Part shown: piece after piece, positions 32,956-41,360 of the stretch
Numbering within the stretch: the first letter of the stretch is position 1
How the letters are laid out: the number at the start of each line of letters is the position of its first letter
Origin: Subdoligranulum sp.
GTDB lineage: Bacteria > Bacillota > Clostridia > Oscillospirales > Ruminococcaceae
Length of the DNA stretch: 52,332 nucleotides
Direction of reading: 5' to 3'
Assembly: GCA_004555405.1 (NCBI GenBank)
Contig: SFIE01000011.1
Location: forward strand, 1 to 52,332
Position numbers and translations under genes: made by a program
The notes under the pieces: model-generated
Seen by the model: the letters and a program-made list of their open reading frames with translations, nothing else
Told to the model about the DNA's origin: nothing
Database searches by the model: none

Positions 32956-33834
32956 TTATTCCGTTACCAGGCAGTCGCCGCCCTTTTCGCGGGCAGCGCG
33001 CAGGCGGTCATCCAGCAGGGTGGCTATGCCCTGCCAGTCGCGGCGCTCGGCCCAATCGGCCGTGGCCACCGAGAAGGTAAACTTTACGCGTTTGTAAATA
33101 TCCACCACACACTCCTTGCGGGCGGTTTCGCACAGCTCCTGCATCCACTGGGTAAAGCTGGCATAGTCGCGCCCTTCGCAGCTAAGCACCACGCAGCTGC
33201 CGCCCAGCTTGGCCACCAGCCCGTCACGCACCTGCATATTGATCTGCTGCTTGAGCAGGCCGACCACATAGCCCATCACAATATCCACCGCGCTGCGGCC
33301 ATACTGGTTGTGAATGCCGTCCAGCTTATCCACCGACACTATGGCAAAGCACACATCGGTGCCCTGGGCGGCTTTCTTTTTTACGATCTCGGAGTACACT
33401 GTGTCCAGATATTCGCGGTTGAAGGCGCCGGTCACATAATCGCGGTACACATTGCGGTTCACTTCCTGCAGGCTGCGGGCAGCGGCGTGCATACCGGCTT
33501 CGTCCATGGAAAGGCTCTCGGTCATCACGGCCTTCAGGCTCAGCACCAGCTCACGGCCTTCCACATTCACATAGTGGCACTGCAGCTCTTTGGTGTGGCC
33601 GTTCTGGGTCATCAGGCGGGTCACACGGCGCTTTTCGTGCAGGCAGCGAATGTCGGTGTGGGGGCCATGCTCCTGACTATCCTCCCAATAAGAGGGATAT
33701 TCCGAAACAGGCTGCAGGGTGTGGGGGTCCAGAATTTTGCGCGCATGAACATCCAGCAGATTCACTTCGTCAAAAAAGTTCTGCAGTATGTCAATGGTTT
33801 GGTTCAGTTCGGCAACGGTATACTCTGTTTTCAT
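32956..33834 (-). CDS. PAS-like/GGDEF-like protein with degenerate active site
   Basis: A 292-residue cytoplasmic protein. Residues about 1-110 resemble a small PAS-type sensor (DVHARKILDP, then RRVTRLMTQNGHTKELQCHY). The C-terminal half starts with the usual GGDEF entry YVTGAFNREYLDTVY and keeps the overall fold, but the signature is GGSCV (AKLGGSCVVLS) in place of GGDEF, with no metal-binding Asp/Glu, so cyclic-di-GMP synthesis is very unlikely. It may bind GTP or serve as a scaffold. GAGG precedes the ATG at 33834. No other cyclic-di-GMP gene is in the window. Confidence 0.8.
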   Translation of the reverse strand: MKTEYTVAELNQTIDILQNFFDEVNLLDVHARKILDPHTLQPVSEYPSYWEDSQEHGPHTDIRCLHEKRRVTRLMTQNGHTKELQCHYVNVEGRELVLSLKAVMTESLSMDEAGMHAAARSLQEVNRNVYRDYVTGAFNREYLDTVYSEIVKKKAAQGTDVCFAIVSVDKLDGIHNQYGRSAVDIVMGYVVGLLKQQINMQVRDGLVAKLGGSCVVLSCEGRDYASFTQWMQELCETARKECVVDIYKRVKFTFSVATADWAERRDWQGIATLLDDRLRAAREKGGDCLVTE

Positions 33835-33938
33835 TACGCTTGTCCTCTTGCTCTTAGGCAACACCGCACAATTTCCGCCTGACGGCTTAAGCACCGCTGC
33901 CGCGGCTGCGAAGCACAATCTGCGCCCGAAAAATACTC

Positions 33939-33959
33939 GATAATACACAAAGTATTATC
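33939..33959. promoter_or_regulatory. Perfect dyad GATAATAC-N5-GTATTATC
   Basis: An 8+8 bp palindrome with ACAAA spacer, about 105 bp before the degenerate-GGDEF start. It is a likely protein-binding site or promoter-overlapping operator for that gene; no obvious -35 was found. Confidence 0.5.
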
Positions 33960-34154
33960 TGCGCTTTTTACTTAGCAGCTTGCACTTCTCGCTGGCTGCA
34001 TCGGCACTTAGAATGATGCAGTATTGCCCTTACTCTTCCGCCCCGGAAAAGGGGCTTTTTACCATATAATAAATAAACTCAATATTATAAACCCAACCAG
34101 CTTGCATTGCATACAATACAAACTGTTGTAATTTTACAGATTAAACAAATTGTA
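33960..34154. other. AT-rich spacer between malQ and the GGDEF-like gene
   Basis: No gene. A short GCCCC/GGGGC stem followed by TTTTT lies near 34040-34061 on the plus strand with no gene feeding into it. Composition from about 34060 to 34155 is strikingly AT-rich. Confidence 0.4.
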
Positions 34155-35672
34155 TTACGCCCGCAGGTAGGTTTCGCTCAAATCGCGGATCTGCCTTGCC
34201 AGCGCCGGGGTGCATTGGCCTGCGCCCACACGCCAGCACCAGTTGTTTTCCACGGTGCCGGGGGTATTGATGCGTGCCGCCGCGCCTTCCTCCAGCCAGT
34301 CCTGCAGGGGAATCACCGCCAGCTTGGCCGGGCTTGCCAGCGCCGTGCGCACAATGGCGCGCACCGGGCTTTCGCCCTTGGCAGCGGGCATATATCGATT
34401 GGCAAAGCTGCGCTCAGGCTCCGGCGCATGGGCCAGCCAATCGGCCAGCGTGGTATTGTCGTGCGTGCCGGGATACACCACGCAGTTTTGCATATGATTG
34501 TGGGGCAAAAAGTCGTTTTCGCCGCCCGAAAAAGCAAATTGAAGCACCTTCATGCCGGGAAAGCGGCTGTCGGCCAGAAGCTGGCGCACCGAGTCTGAGC
34601 TTTCGCCCAGATCCTCCGCCACCACGGGCAGCGGGCCGATGGCGTGTTCCATGGCTTCAAAAATTTCCAGCCCGGGGCCTTTTTCCCATTTGCCGGCGCG
34701 GGCGGTCTTAGCCTCGGCGGGAATGGCCCAATAGGTGTCAAACCCGCGGAAATGGTCGATGCGCACAAGATCAAAAATGCGCAGCGCAGCGCGCATACGG
34801 CGGATCCACCATGCATAGCCGGTTTTTTTGTGGTTGGGCCATGCATACAGCGGGTTGCCCCAGTGCTGGCCGTCGGCACAGAAAAAATCGGGCGGGCAGC
34901 CCGCCACACGGGTGGGAAAGCCCTTTTCGTCGGTTTCAAACAGATCGCTTCCGGCCCAGGCATCGGCGGAATCGGCCGAAACATAAATGGGCATATCCCC
35001 CATGATGCGCACATCGCACTGGGCGGCCTTTTGCCGAAGCAGCTGCCACTGGCGGTCAAACTCATACTGCACAAAGCGCCAGTATTCCAGCTCATCGCTC
35101 TTTTCCTGCTGCACGCGGGCCAAGGCTTCGGGGCGGCGGGTACGCTGTGCCTCGGGCCAGTGCTGCCAGTCGCGGCCGCTGTTTTCGGCTTTTAGAACCA
35201 TGTACAGGGCGTAATCCTCCAGCCAGTCCTTGGTGCGGCACAAAAAGGCGTTGAACTCCTCATCGCGATGGGTATCGCATCCGGGCACCGGGCGGCGGGC
35301 CTTCCATACGGCATAGGCTTTTTGCAAAAGCAAGGCATGGTTAGCCTGCACCAGCGCATAATCTACGCGGTTTTGGTTCCGCCCCCAGCGAAGCGCCGCA
35401 CAGTCAGCCTTTTGCAAAAGCCCGTCGGCGATCAGAAGATCCATGTCGATGAGATCCGGGCTGCCTGCAAAGGCGCTGGGGCTCTGGTAGGGGCTGTTGG
35501 CACATCCGGTGGGGCCAACGGGCAGAATCTGCCACACATGCTGGCCTGCCGCCTGCAGAAACTGCAAAAAGTCGTAAGCAGGCTGGCCCAGACTGCCCAT
35601 GCCCCACCCGCCGGGCAGAGAAAAAATGGGCAGCAGAATGCCGGCAGTACGGCGCAGATAATATTGCTGCAT
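34155..35672 (-). CDS. malQ: 4-alpha-glucanotransferase (amylomaltase)
   Basis: A 505-residue GH77 enzyme that moves maltosyl chains between alpha-glucans. N-terminal RRTAGILLPIFSLPG and GPTGCANSPYQSPSAFAGS, the nucleophile region in FDLVRIDHFRGFDTYWAIPA, the acid/base in VVAEDLGESSDSV and the late GTHDNTTLADW are all intact. Starts at 35672 (GGGAGG 11 bases upstream) and at 35681 are both possible; the first gives the usual N-terminus. No glycogen genes are beside it. A -10 TATAAT on the minus strand near 35757-35763 is likely its promoter. Confidence 0.94.
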   Translation of the reverse strand: MQQYYLRRTAGILLPIFSLPGGWGMGSLGQPAYDFLQFLQAAGQHVWQILPVGPTGCANSPYQSPSAFAGSPDLIDMDLLIADGLLQKADCAALRWGRNQNRVDYALVQANHALLLQKAYAVWKARRPVPGCDTHRDEEFNAFLCRTKDWLEDYALYMVLKAENSGRDWQHWPEAQRTRRPEALARVQQEKSDELEYWRFVQYEFDRQWQLLRQKAAQCDVRIMGDMPIYVSADSADAWAGSDLFETDEKGFPTRVAGCPPDFFCADGQHWGNPLYAWPNHKKTGYAWWIRRMRAALRIFDLVRIDHFRGFDTYWAIPAEAKTARAGKWEKGPGLEIFEAMEHAIGPLPVVAEDLGESSDSVRQLLADSRFPGMKVLQFAFSGGENDFLPHNHMQNCVVYPGTHDNTTLADWLAHAPEPERSFANRYMPAAKGESPVRAIVRTALASPAKLAVIPLQDWLEEGAAARINTPGTVENNWCWRVGAGQCTPALARQIRDLSETYLRA

Positions 35673-35905
35673 GGCTGGCATATCCTCCCTTGTGCAAACC
35701 CATGCCGCACAGGCAGCACGGTGCCGCATGGCGCGGCGCAGATTCTAATTAGTACTATTATAATCAAAACCGGCTGATTTTTCCAGCACTTTTACCCTGT
35801 GGGGCGTATCTTTTACATTATCACCAATTATTGCTTTGTGAAAAAGCGTTTTTTCGGGCTTTTGATTCCGGCTCTGTGGGCGGCGCGCCCGGCAAGGCTT
35901 TTTTC

Positions 35906-35934
35906 TTGTGCTTTTGCGGGAATCGTGGTAAAAT
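35906..35934 (+). promoter_or_regulatory. Promoter of alaX-trmB
   Basis: -35 TTGTGC (35906-35911), 17-bp spacer, -10 TAAAAT (35929-35934). Confidence 0.65.
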
Positions 35935-35979
35935 AAATTACTTATGAGATCATTTTCTTGCAGAAAGGAAGCAACCCCT

Positions 35980-37161
35980 ATGCCGCAAACCGAACGCCTG
36001 TTTCAAGAGGACTCTTTCTGCCGCCGCTTTACGGCGCAGGTGGTGGCCTGCGAGCCTTACAAAAGCGGCTGGCGGGCCGAGCTGAGCCGCACCGCGTTTT
36101 TCCCCGAGGGCGGCGGCCAGCCGTGTGATCTGGGCACGCTGCAGCCCCAAAACGGCCCTGAGGCCCAGGTGCTGGATGTGCAGGAGAGCAAGGGGCGTGT
36201 GCTGCACACGCTGGATGCCCCCCTGCCCGTGGGCGAAAGCATAACGGGCGAGATCAACTGGCAGCGCCGCCGGGATGCCATGGAGCAGCACAGCGGCGAG
36301 CATATTCTTTCGGGCCTTCTGCATACGCTGTTTGGGGCCGACAATGTGGGCTTTCACATTGGCCCCGATCAGGTGCGCATGGATATGAGCGTGGAGCTTT
36401 CGGCGGCCCAGCTGGCCTGTGCCGAGGAAAAGGCCAATGCCATCGTGCGCGAAAATGTGCCGGTGCTGGTGTCGGTGCCCTCGCCGGAAGAGCTGTCGGC
36501 GCTGACATACCGCAGCAAAAAAGAGCTGGAAGGCCCTGTGCGCATTGTGGAAATTCCGGGCGCCGATGTGTGCGCCTGCTGCGGCACCCATGTGGAGCGC
36601 ACCGGGCAGGTGGGGCTTGTGAAGATATTGACCCACCAGAATTATAAGGGCGGCACGCGGCTGATGATCGCCTGCGGGCAGCGCGCCTTTGCGGCCCTGG
36701 CGGCCGAGCATGATGCCCTTACCGCAGCCTCGCAGCTGCTGAGCGCCAAGCTGCCCGAGGTGCCCAGTGCGGTGGAACGGCTGCTGGCCGAAAATCAGGC
36801 GCTCAAGGCTGCACGCGCCGAAGCCGAAAACCGCTGGTTTGCCGCCGTGGCCGAAAGCGCACCCGCCGAAAAGCCGTTCTGCACGGCTGCCGAGGGCCTT
36901 TCGGGCGACAGCCTGCGCCGTTTGGCGCTGGCCATTGCCGAAAAAACCCATGCAGCGGCCGCGGCGCTTTGCCCCCGCCCCGAGGGCGGCTTTGCCTATG
37001 CGCTGGCCCCGGCCCCGGGCGAGGATGCCCGTGCGCTGGCCAAAGCGCTGAACCTTGCGTTTGAAGGGCGCGGCGGCGGAAAGCCCGCCCTGTGCCAGGG
37101 CAGCATTGCCCGCGGTGATTTGCAGGAAGTAAAACAATTCTTGGAAACAACGGAGATCTGA
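35980..37161 (+). CDS. Alanyl-tRNA editing protein, AlaX-L type with DHHA1 domain
   Basis: A 393-residue free-standing editing protein that hydrolyses Ser- or Gly-charged tRNA-Ala. The editing core has FFPEGGGQPCDLG, the first zinc pair in MEQHSGEHILSGLL and the second in CACCGTHVERTGQVG. A coiled region (about 230-290) leads to a DHHA1-type tail ending in FEGRGGGKPALCQGSI. The ATG at 35980 follows GAAAGGA; the upstream ATG gives an unrelated extension. It is 4 bp before trmB, so both tRNA-quality genes are one operon. Confidence 0.9.
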   Translation: MPQTERLFQEDSFCRRFTAQVVACEPYKSGWRAELSRTAFFPEGGGQPCDLGTLQPQNGPEAQVLDVQESKGRVLHTLDAPLPVGESITGEINWQRRRDAMEQHSGEHILSGLLHTLFGADNVGFHIGPDQVRMDMSVELSAAQLACAEEKANAIVRENVPVLVSVPSPEELSALTYRSKKELEGPVRIVEIPGADVCACCGTHVERTGQVGLVKILTHQNYKGGTRLMIACGQRAFAALAAEHDALTAASQLLSAKLPEVPSAVERLLAENQALKAARAEAENRWFAAVAESAPAEKPFCTAAEGLSGDSLRRLALAIAEKTHAAAAALCPRPEGGFAYALAPAPGEDARALAKALNLAFEGRGGGKPALCQGSIARGDLQEVKQFLETTEI

Positions 37162-37165
37162 TACT

Positions 37166-37903
37166 ATGAGAATGCGATTCAAACCCTATGCCCGCCCCGA
37201 ACTGCTGGCCTGTGATTTTCATGTACACGAGCCCCTTTCCATGCAGGGAAAGTGGAACCAAAGCTATGCCCGCCCCGAGCAGCCTTTGTATCTGGAGCTG
37301 GGCTGCGGCAAGGGCGGATTTATCAGCCAGCTGGCATGGCAGCACCCTGACATCAACTATCTGGGCATTGATATGACCGATAAGGTGCTGATCCTGGCCA
37401 AGCGCAAGCTGGAGGCCGCCTATGCCGCCCACGACCAAAAGCCCGACAATGTGAAGGTGTGTACATTCGACATCGAGCGCATTGCCAATGTGTTTTCTCC
37501 CAGTGACCGTGTGGGCCGCATCTACATCAACTTCTGCAATCCGTGGAGCAAAAACAGCAGCAAGAAAAAACACCGCCTCACCCATGGCCGCCAGCTGCTG
37601 AGCTACCGCACCTATCTGGAGGATGGGGGCGAAATCTGGTTTAAAACCGACGATGACGATCTGTTCAACGATACGCTGCAGTATCTGCCCGCCTGCGGCT
37701 ACGAGATCACCTGGCAGACCCGAGATCTGCACGAAAACGAGCCCAGCTGGAACCTGCGCACCGAGCACGAGGGAATGTTTACCGAGCAGGGCATCAAGAT
37801 CAAGGCGCTGATCGCCCGCAAGCTGCCCGACGGCGAGGGTGTAATCCGCTGGAACAAGGCGCTGGAAAAGAGTATCGACGGCCCGTTTTTGCCCGAAGAA
37901 TGA
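37166..37903 (+). CDS. trmB: tRNA (guanine46-N7)-methyltransferase
   Basis: A 245-residue SAM-dependent enzyme. Motif I is LELGCGKGGFISQLA, followed by INYLGIDMTDKV and the TrmB signature region RIYINFCNPWSK, then HRLTHGRQLLSYRTYL and FKTDDDDLF. The signature reads CNPWSK where most relatives have SDPWPK, a tolerated variant in clostridia. It forms 7-methylguanosine at position 46 of tRNA. The start is 4 bp after alaX. Confidence 0.94.
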   Translation: MRMRFKPYARPELLACDFHVHEPLSMQGKWNQSYARPEQPLYLELGCGKGGFISQLAWQHPDINYLGIDMTDKVLILAKRKLEAAYAAHDQKPDNVKVCTFDIERIANVFSPSDRVGRIYINFCNPWSKNSSKKKHRLTHGRQLLSYRTYLEDGGEIWFKTDDDDLFNDTLQYLPACGYEITWQTRDLHENEPSWNLRTEHEGMFTEQGIKIKALIARKLPDGEGVIRWNKALEKSIDGPFLPEE

Positions 37904-37979
37904 CCCCCGCCGCCCTGCGCCGGAACAAAGAAATGCATATTCCGCCGTTTGAGGGGCATTCCTAAAGCAAAGCATTTTT

Positions 37980-38000
37980 CAGGGCGCGCTGCCCTTTTTT
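37980..38000 (+). terminator. Short terminator-like hairpin
   Basis: AGGGC-GCGCT-GCCCT followed by T6, directly ahead of the CGGGAGG ribosome site of the next gene. It probably ends the alaX-trmB message. Confidence 0.55.
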
Positions 38001-38013
38001 CGGGAGGTTTTGT

Positions 38014-38958
38014 ATGGCCATCACAAGCCCTTTGCAGGCCCTTTGCCTGTTTTTTGTCTACAGTTTTCTCGGCTGGAGCGTAGAGGTTGCCTTTCACGCC
38101 GTTTCGCTGGGCAAGCTGGTGAACCGCGGCTTTTTAAACGGCCCGGTGTGCCCCATTTACGGCTTTGGGATGCTGGGCATCCTGACATTGCTTGCACCGC
38201 TGGAAAACAACCTGTTCTGGTTGTTTTTGGGCGGCATGGCTGTCACCACCACCATCGAGCTGGTGGGCGGCTGGGCACTGTATAAGCTGTTTCACACCCG
38301 CTGGTGGGATTACTCCGATCTTCCCATGAATCTGGGGGGCTATATCTGTGCGCAGTTCAGCCTGTACTGGGGCATCGGCACGCTGCTGGTAATCAAGCTG
38401 GTACACCCCACCGTGCTTTTGATGCTGCATCTGGTGCCGGGGCCTGTAAAGATGATCCTGTGCGCGGTGTGCAGCGTGGTGTTTCTTTTGGATATCGGCG
38501 TTTCGGCCAGCACGGCTGTGGGGCTGGACAAACAGCTGCGCGAGCTGGATGACATTCGCACCGGCCTGCGCAAAACCAGCGACATGCTGACGGAGAAAAT
38601 CGGCACCACCGCCATGACAGCCGACGAACTGCTGGACGAAAAGCGCCTGCAGCTGATGCTGGCCAAGGCCGAAGGGCTGGACGATCTGGAAAACTGGCGC
38701 GGCGAGATCGAACAGCGCGCCAAGGATCTGCGGGCCCGGCGCACGGCAGTGCTGGAAAAGGTGCGCGGCAATGCATGGTTTGGCGAGCAGCGCCTGCTGA
38801 GCGCCTTCCCGGGGGCACGGCGCAGCAAGGAGGGCAGCACCGCTTCGCTGATCCTGCTGCGCGCCGAGCTGGAGCGCACCCGCCGCGAACTGGCCCGCAC
38901 CCAAAGCGCGCTGGCCAAAGCACAGGCCGAACTGGAGCAGCTGCGCAAGGCCTCTTGA
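38014..38958 (+). CDS. CmpB-like putative ABC transporter permease (membrane protein)
   Basis: A 314-residue protein with about five membrane helices (residues 5-165) of the CmpB-like family: FFVYSFLGWSVEVAFHAV, NRGFLNGPVCPIYGFGM, TTIELVGGWALYKLF and WWDYSDLPMNLGGYIC are typical. The second half is cytoplasmic, very rich in Arg, Leu and Glu, and should be a long coiled coil (ending ELERTRRELARTQSALAKAQ). The permease label is historical and transport has not been shown. GGGAGG precedes the ATG. Confidence 0.85.
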   Translation: MAITSPLQALCLFFVYSFLGWSVEVAFHAVSLGKLVNRGFLNGPVCPIYGFGMLGILTLLAPLENNLFWLFLGGMAVTTTIELVGGWALYKLFHTRWWDYSDLPMNLGGYICAQFSLYWGIGTLLVIKLVHPTVLLMLHLVPGPVKMILCAVCSVVFLLDIGVSASTAVGLDKQLRELDDIRTGLRKTSDMLTEKIGTTAMTADELLDEKRLQLMLAKAEGLDDLENWRGEIEQRAKDLRARRTAVLEKVRGNAWFGEQRLLSAFPGARRSKEGSTASLILLRAELERTRRELARTQSALAKAQAELEQLRKAS

Positions 38959-39000
38959 TACATATTGATGAACAATGTGTAATCATGGATTGGATTTTTC

Positions 39001-39035
39001 GCAAAGCAGGGCAGTCTGGCTGCCCTGCTTTTTGC
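39001..39035 (+). terminator. Terminator after CmpB-like gene
   Basis: AGCAGGGCAG pairs with CTGCCCTGCT around TCTGG, followed by TTTTGC. Confidence 0.85.
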
Positions 39036-39085
39036 TTTATTTCGCTGGTTTTTTTGCTTTGCCGCTCTCGGCGCTAACGGTTATC

Positions 39086-39105
39086 GCTATAAGGAATAAC
39101 AAAAT
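39086..39105. promoter_or_regulatory. LysR-site-like box upstream of second LysR gene
   Basis: GCTATAAGGAATAACAAAAT matches 17 of 20 positions of the dyad box at 9041-9060. It lies 55 bp before the LysR start and just upstream of a TATAGTATATT promoter-like stretch. Confidence 0.45.
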
Positions 39106-39159
39106 ATATGGCATTTTATGGAAAACTATAGTATATTATGTACAAAAGGGGAACCGGTT

Positions 39160-40107
39160 ATGGACTGCTATGATATCAACCTGAAGCATCTGGCCTATTT
39201 CAGCAAGGTGGCCCGGCTTGGCTCGATCAACAAGGCGGCGCAGCTTTTATACATATCGCAGTCCCATCTGGGCAAGATCATTCACGATCTGGAAAAAAGC
39301 GTGGGCGCGCCGCTGTTGAACCGCAGCCGACAGGGCGTAACGCTTACGCCCGAGGGCACCGCGTTTTTAGAAAAGGCCACGCTGATCTTAAACGAGATGG
39401 AAAGCCTGCATTTTCACCCGCAGGCCCCCGGCGCCACCCCCGAAACGCTTTCGGTATCCATGACAAAGTTTTCGCATGTGATGGAAAGCTTTATCTCGGT
39501 GGTGCAAAAGCACAGCGAACAGCCCGAATTCACCCACCGCCTGTACGAGGGCCAGGTGAACGAAGTGGTGGACGATGTGCTGCAGGGGCGGGTGGATATC
39601 GGTGTGCTGCATTTTCACCGCGCCCGGCGCGAGGCTTTTGCGGCGGATCTGGCGGCCAAAGGGCTCAGCTATCATTTTTTGGCCTATGCCGAGCCGCGCA
39701 TCGTGATCTCCAAGGATCACCCGCTGGTGCGTGCCCACAAGTCTATGACGCGCGAAAATCTGGCCCCCTACGGCTTTGTGCGTTATTTGGGGCTTTACGA
39801 TGATGTGCTGGCCCAGCTGTGGGGCAGCGCCTTTTCGCAGGACCGCTTGGGCGGCAAAAAGGAAATTTTTGTCACCGGGCGTGCAACGCTGATGAATCTG
39901 ATCTCGCAAACGGATTTTTACAGCGTGGGCATTCACGATTTTGATAAACAGCTTTCGGATTTCGGCGCGGTGTCGCTGCCGATCCCGGGGTGTCAGGCAT
40001 CTGTGGAATTTGGCTACATCACGCTGCAGGGCGTGCCCATCACGCAGATCGGGCAGGAATTTCTGCACGAGGTGCAGGCCGCGCTCACCCACGAGCAGAC
40101 CGACTGA
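39160..40107 (+). CDS. LysR-family regulator next to glutaminase
   Basis: A 315-residue LysR-type regulator. HTH: LKHLAYFSKVARLGSINKAA, LYISQSHLGKIIHDLEKSVG, then LLNRSRQGVTLTPEGTAFLE. The effector-binding domain runs from about residue 95. The ATG at 39160 follows AAAGGGG; the longer frame is unlikely. It is read in the same direction as glutaminase and the AGCS symporter just downstream, so it may control glutamine breakdown. Glutamine or glutamate as effector is inference from the neighbours. Confidence 0.9.
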   Translation: MDCYDINLKHLAYFSKVARLGSINKAAQLLYISQSHLGKIIHDLEKSVGAPLLNRSRQGVTLTPEGTAFLEKATLILNEMESLHFHPQAPGATPETLSVSMTKFSHVMESFISVVQKHSEQPEFTHRLYEGQVNEVVDDVLQGRVDIGVLHFHRARREAFAADLAAKGLSYHFLAYAEPRIVISKDHPLVRAHKSMTRENLAPYGFVRYLGLYDDVLAQLWGSAFSQDRLGGKKEIFVTGRATLMNLISQTDFYSVGIHDFDKQLSDFGAVSLPIPGCQASVEFGYITLQGVPITQIGQEFLHEVQAALTHEQTD

Positions 40108-40168
40108 GTTTTTTATGATTTCGCAATACCGCAATCACACAGGAAAATATGGAAAGGGAAGGATCGCT

Positions 40169-41116
40169 ATGATCGAACAGCTTTTGCAAAAGGCCGTGCA
40201 GGTTGGCCGCCCGTTTATTGAAAAGGGAGCGGTTGCTACTTATATCCCCGAGCTTGGCAATGCCGACAAAAACAAGCTGGGCATTTGTGTTCACACGCTG
40301 GACGGCGGGCGTTTTGCCTGCGGCGATGTTCACGACCGGTTCAGCATTCAGAGTATTTCCAAGGTGATCACGCTGGCCGCTGCCCTGGAGCTGTGCGGCT
40401 TTGACACCGTGTTTGAAAATGTGGGCATGGAGCCCTCGGGCGATGCCTTCAACTCGCTGATCAAGCTGGAAATTTCCGGCAGCCATCCCTATAACCCCAT
40501 GATCAACTCGGGCGCTATTGCGGTGGCCAGCTACACCCAGCCGCGCATTTCGTTCAGCAATATGCTGGCGCTCACCCAGCAGCTTTGCCACGATAAGGGC
40601 GTGGTGCTGGACGAAAAGGTGTATCACTCCGAAATGGAAAATGTGGCCCGCAACCGCGCCATTGCCTATCTTTTGGAGAGCAAGGGCGTGATTAAGGGCA
40701 ATGTGGAGGAAGCGCTGGATTTCTATGTGCGTATGTGCTCGCTGAGCGTTACCGCCGAGGGCCTTGCCAATCTGGGCCTGCTGCTGGCCAACGATGGTGT
40801 TGACCCCAACGGCGGCGGCCGCCTGCTGGAATCGGACACTGTGCGGGTGGTGAAAACCATTATGCTCACCTGCGGTATGTACGATGGCTCGGGCGAATTT
40901 GCCGTGCGCGTGGGCCTGCCCACCAAGAGCGGCGTAGGCGGCGGCCTGCTTTCACTGGCCGATGGGCAAATGGGCATTGGCATTTATGGCCCTGCGCTGG
41001 ATATCAAGGGCAACAGCATTGCGGGCGAACAGATGCTGCGTTTTCTTTCCTCGCAGCTGCATTTGCACATGTTTGACAGTTCCCGTTTTGCCGTTGATCC
41101 GAAAACCATGCTGTAA
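40169..41116 (+). CDS. glsA: Glutaminase A
   Basis: A 315-residue enzyme of the serine-dependent beta-lactamase fold that hydrolyses glutamine to glutamate and ammonia. The Ser-x-x-Lys pair is Ser62/Lys65 in FSIQSISKVITLAAAL, followed by VGMEPSGDAFNSL, NPMINSGAIAVAS and the late GLPTKSGVGGGLLSL. GGGAAGGA precedes the ATG at 40169. It is 61 bp behind the LysR gene and about 240 bp ahead of the AGCS symporter gene; together they make a glutamine uptake and hydrolysis set. Confidence 0.95.
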   Translation: MIEQLLQKAVQVGRPFIEKGAVATYIPELGNADKNKLGICVHTLDGGRFACGDVHDRFSIQSISKVITLAAALELCGFDTVFENVGMEPSGDAFNSLIKLEISGSHPYNPMINSGAIAVASYTQPRISFSNMLALTQQLCHDKGVVLDEKVYHSEMENVARNRAIAYLLESKGVIKGNVEEALDFYVRMCSLSVTAEGLANLGLLLANDGVDPNGGGRLLESDTVRVVKTIMLTCGMYDGSGEFAVRVGLPTKSGVGGGLLSLADGQMGIGIYGPALDIKGNSIAGEQMLRFLSSQLHLHMFDSSRFAVDPKTML

Positions 41117-41296
41117 TGGATCGGCACGCCATTCGCAGACTATAGTTTTTTTAAGTGTATTTTGTGCGTTTACAGGTATTTTTTCCTTTGCTTTGTACAA
41201 TTTGCAAAAAAACAGCTGGTAAAGTGAAGCAAAATACGCTAAAATGGTACTAAAGTTAAAAAATTGTTCATATATGGAGGTGAGGCACACAGTCAG

Positions 41297-41336
41297 CCCG
41301 TATAGAAAATCTGCAGAGCTTATACGGGGCTCTGCA
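41297..41336 (+). promoter_or_regulatory. Two mutually exclusive leader hairpins before AGCS gene
   Basis: CCCGTATA (41297-41304) can pair with TATACGGG (41321-41328), or TGCAGAGC (41312-41319) with GCTCTGCA (41329-41336). Each helix is 8 perfect base pairs, and the arms interleave with no loop to allow both. The second ends 24 bases before the start codon. This is switch-like. Confidence 0.6.
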
Positions 41337-41360
41337 CGGAAAAGAAAGTGAGAATGAGTT

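Noticed and set aside
32892..33080. A 62-codon plus-strand ORF behind a good AAAGGAGG
   Set aside because: The ribosome site is the mirror arm of the inverted repeat, and most of the ORF is antisense to the GGDEF-like gene with Arg/Pro-rich shadow composition.
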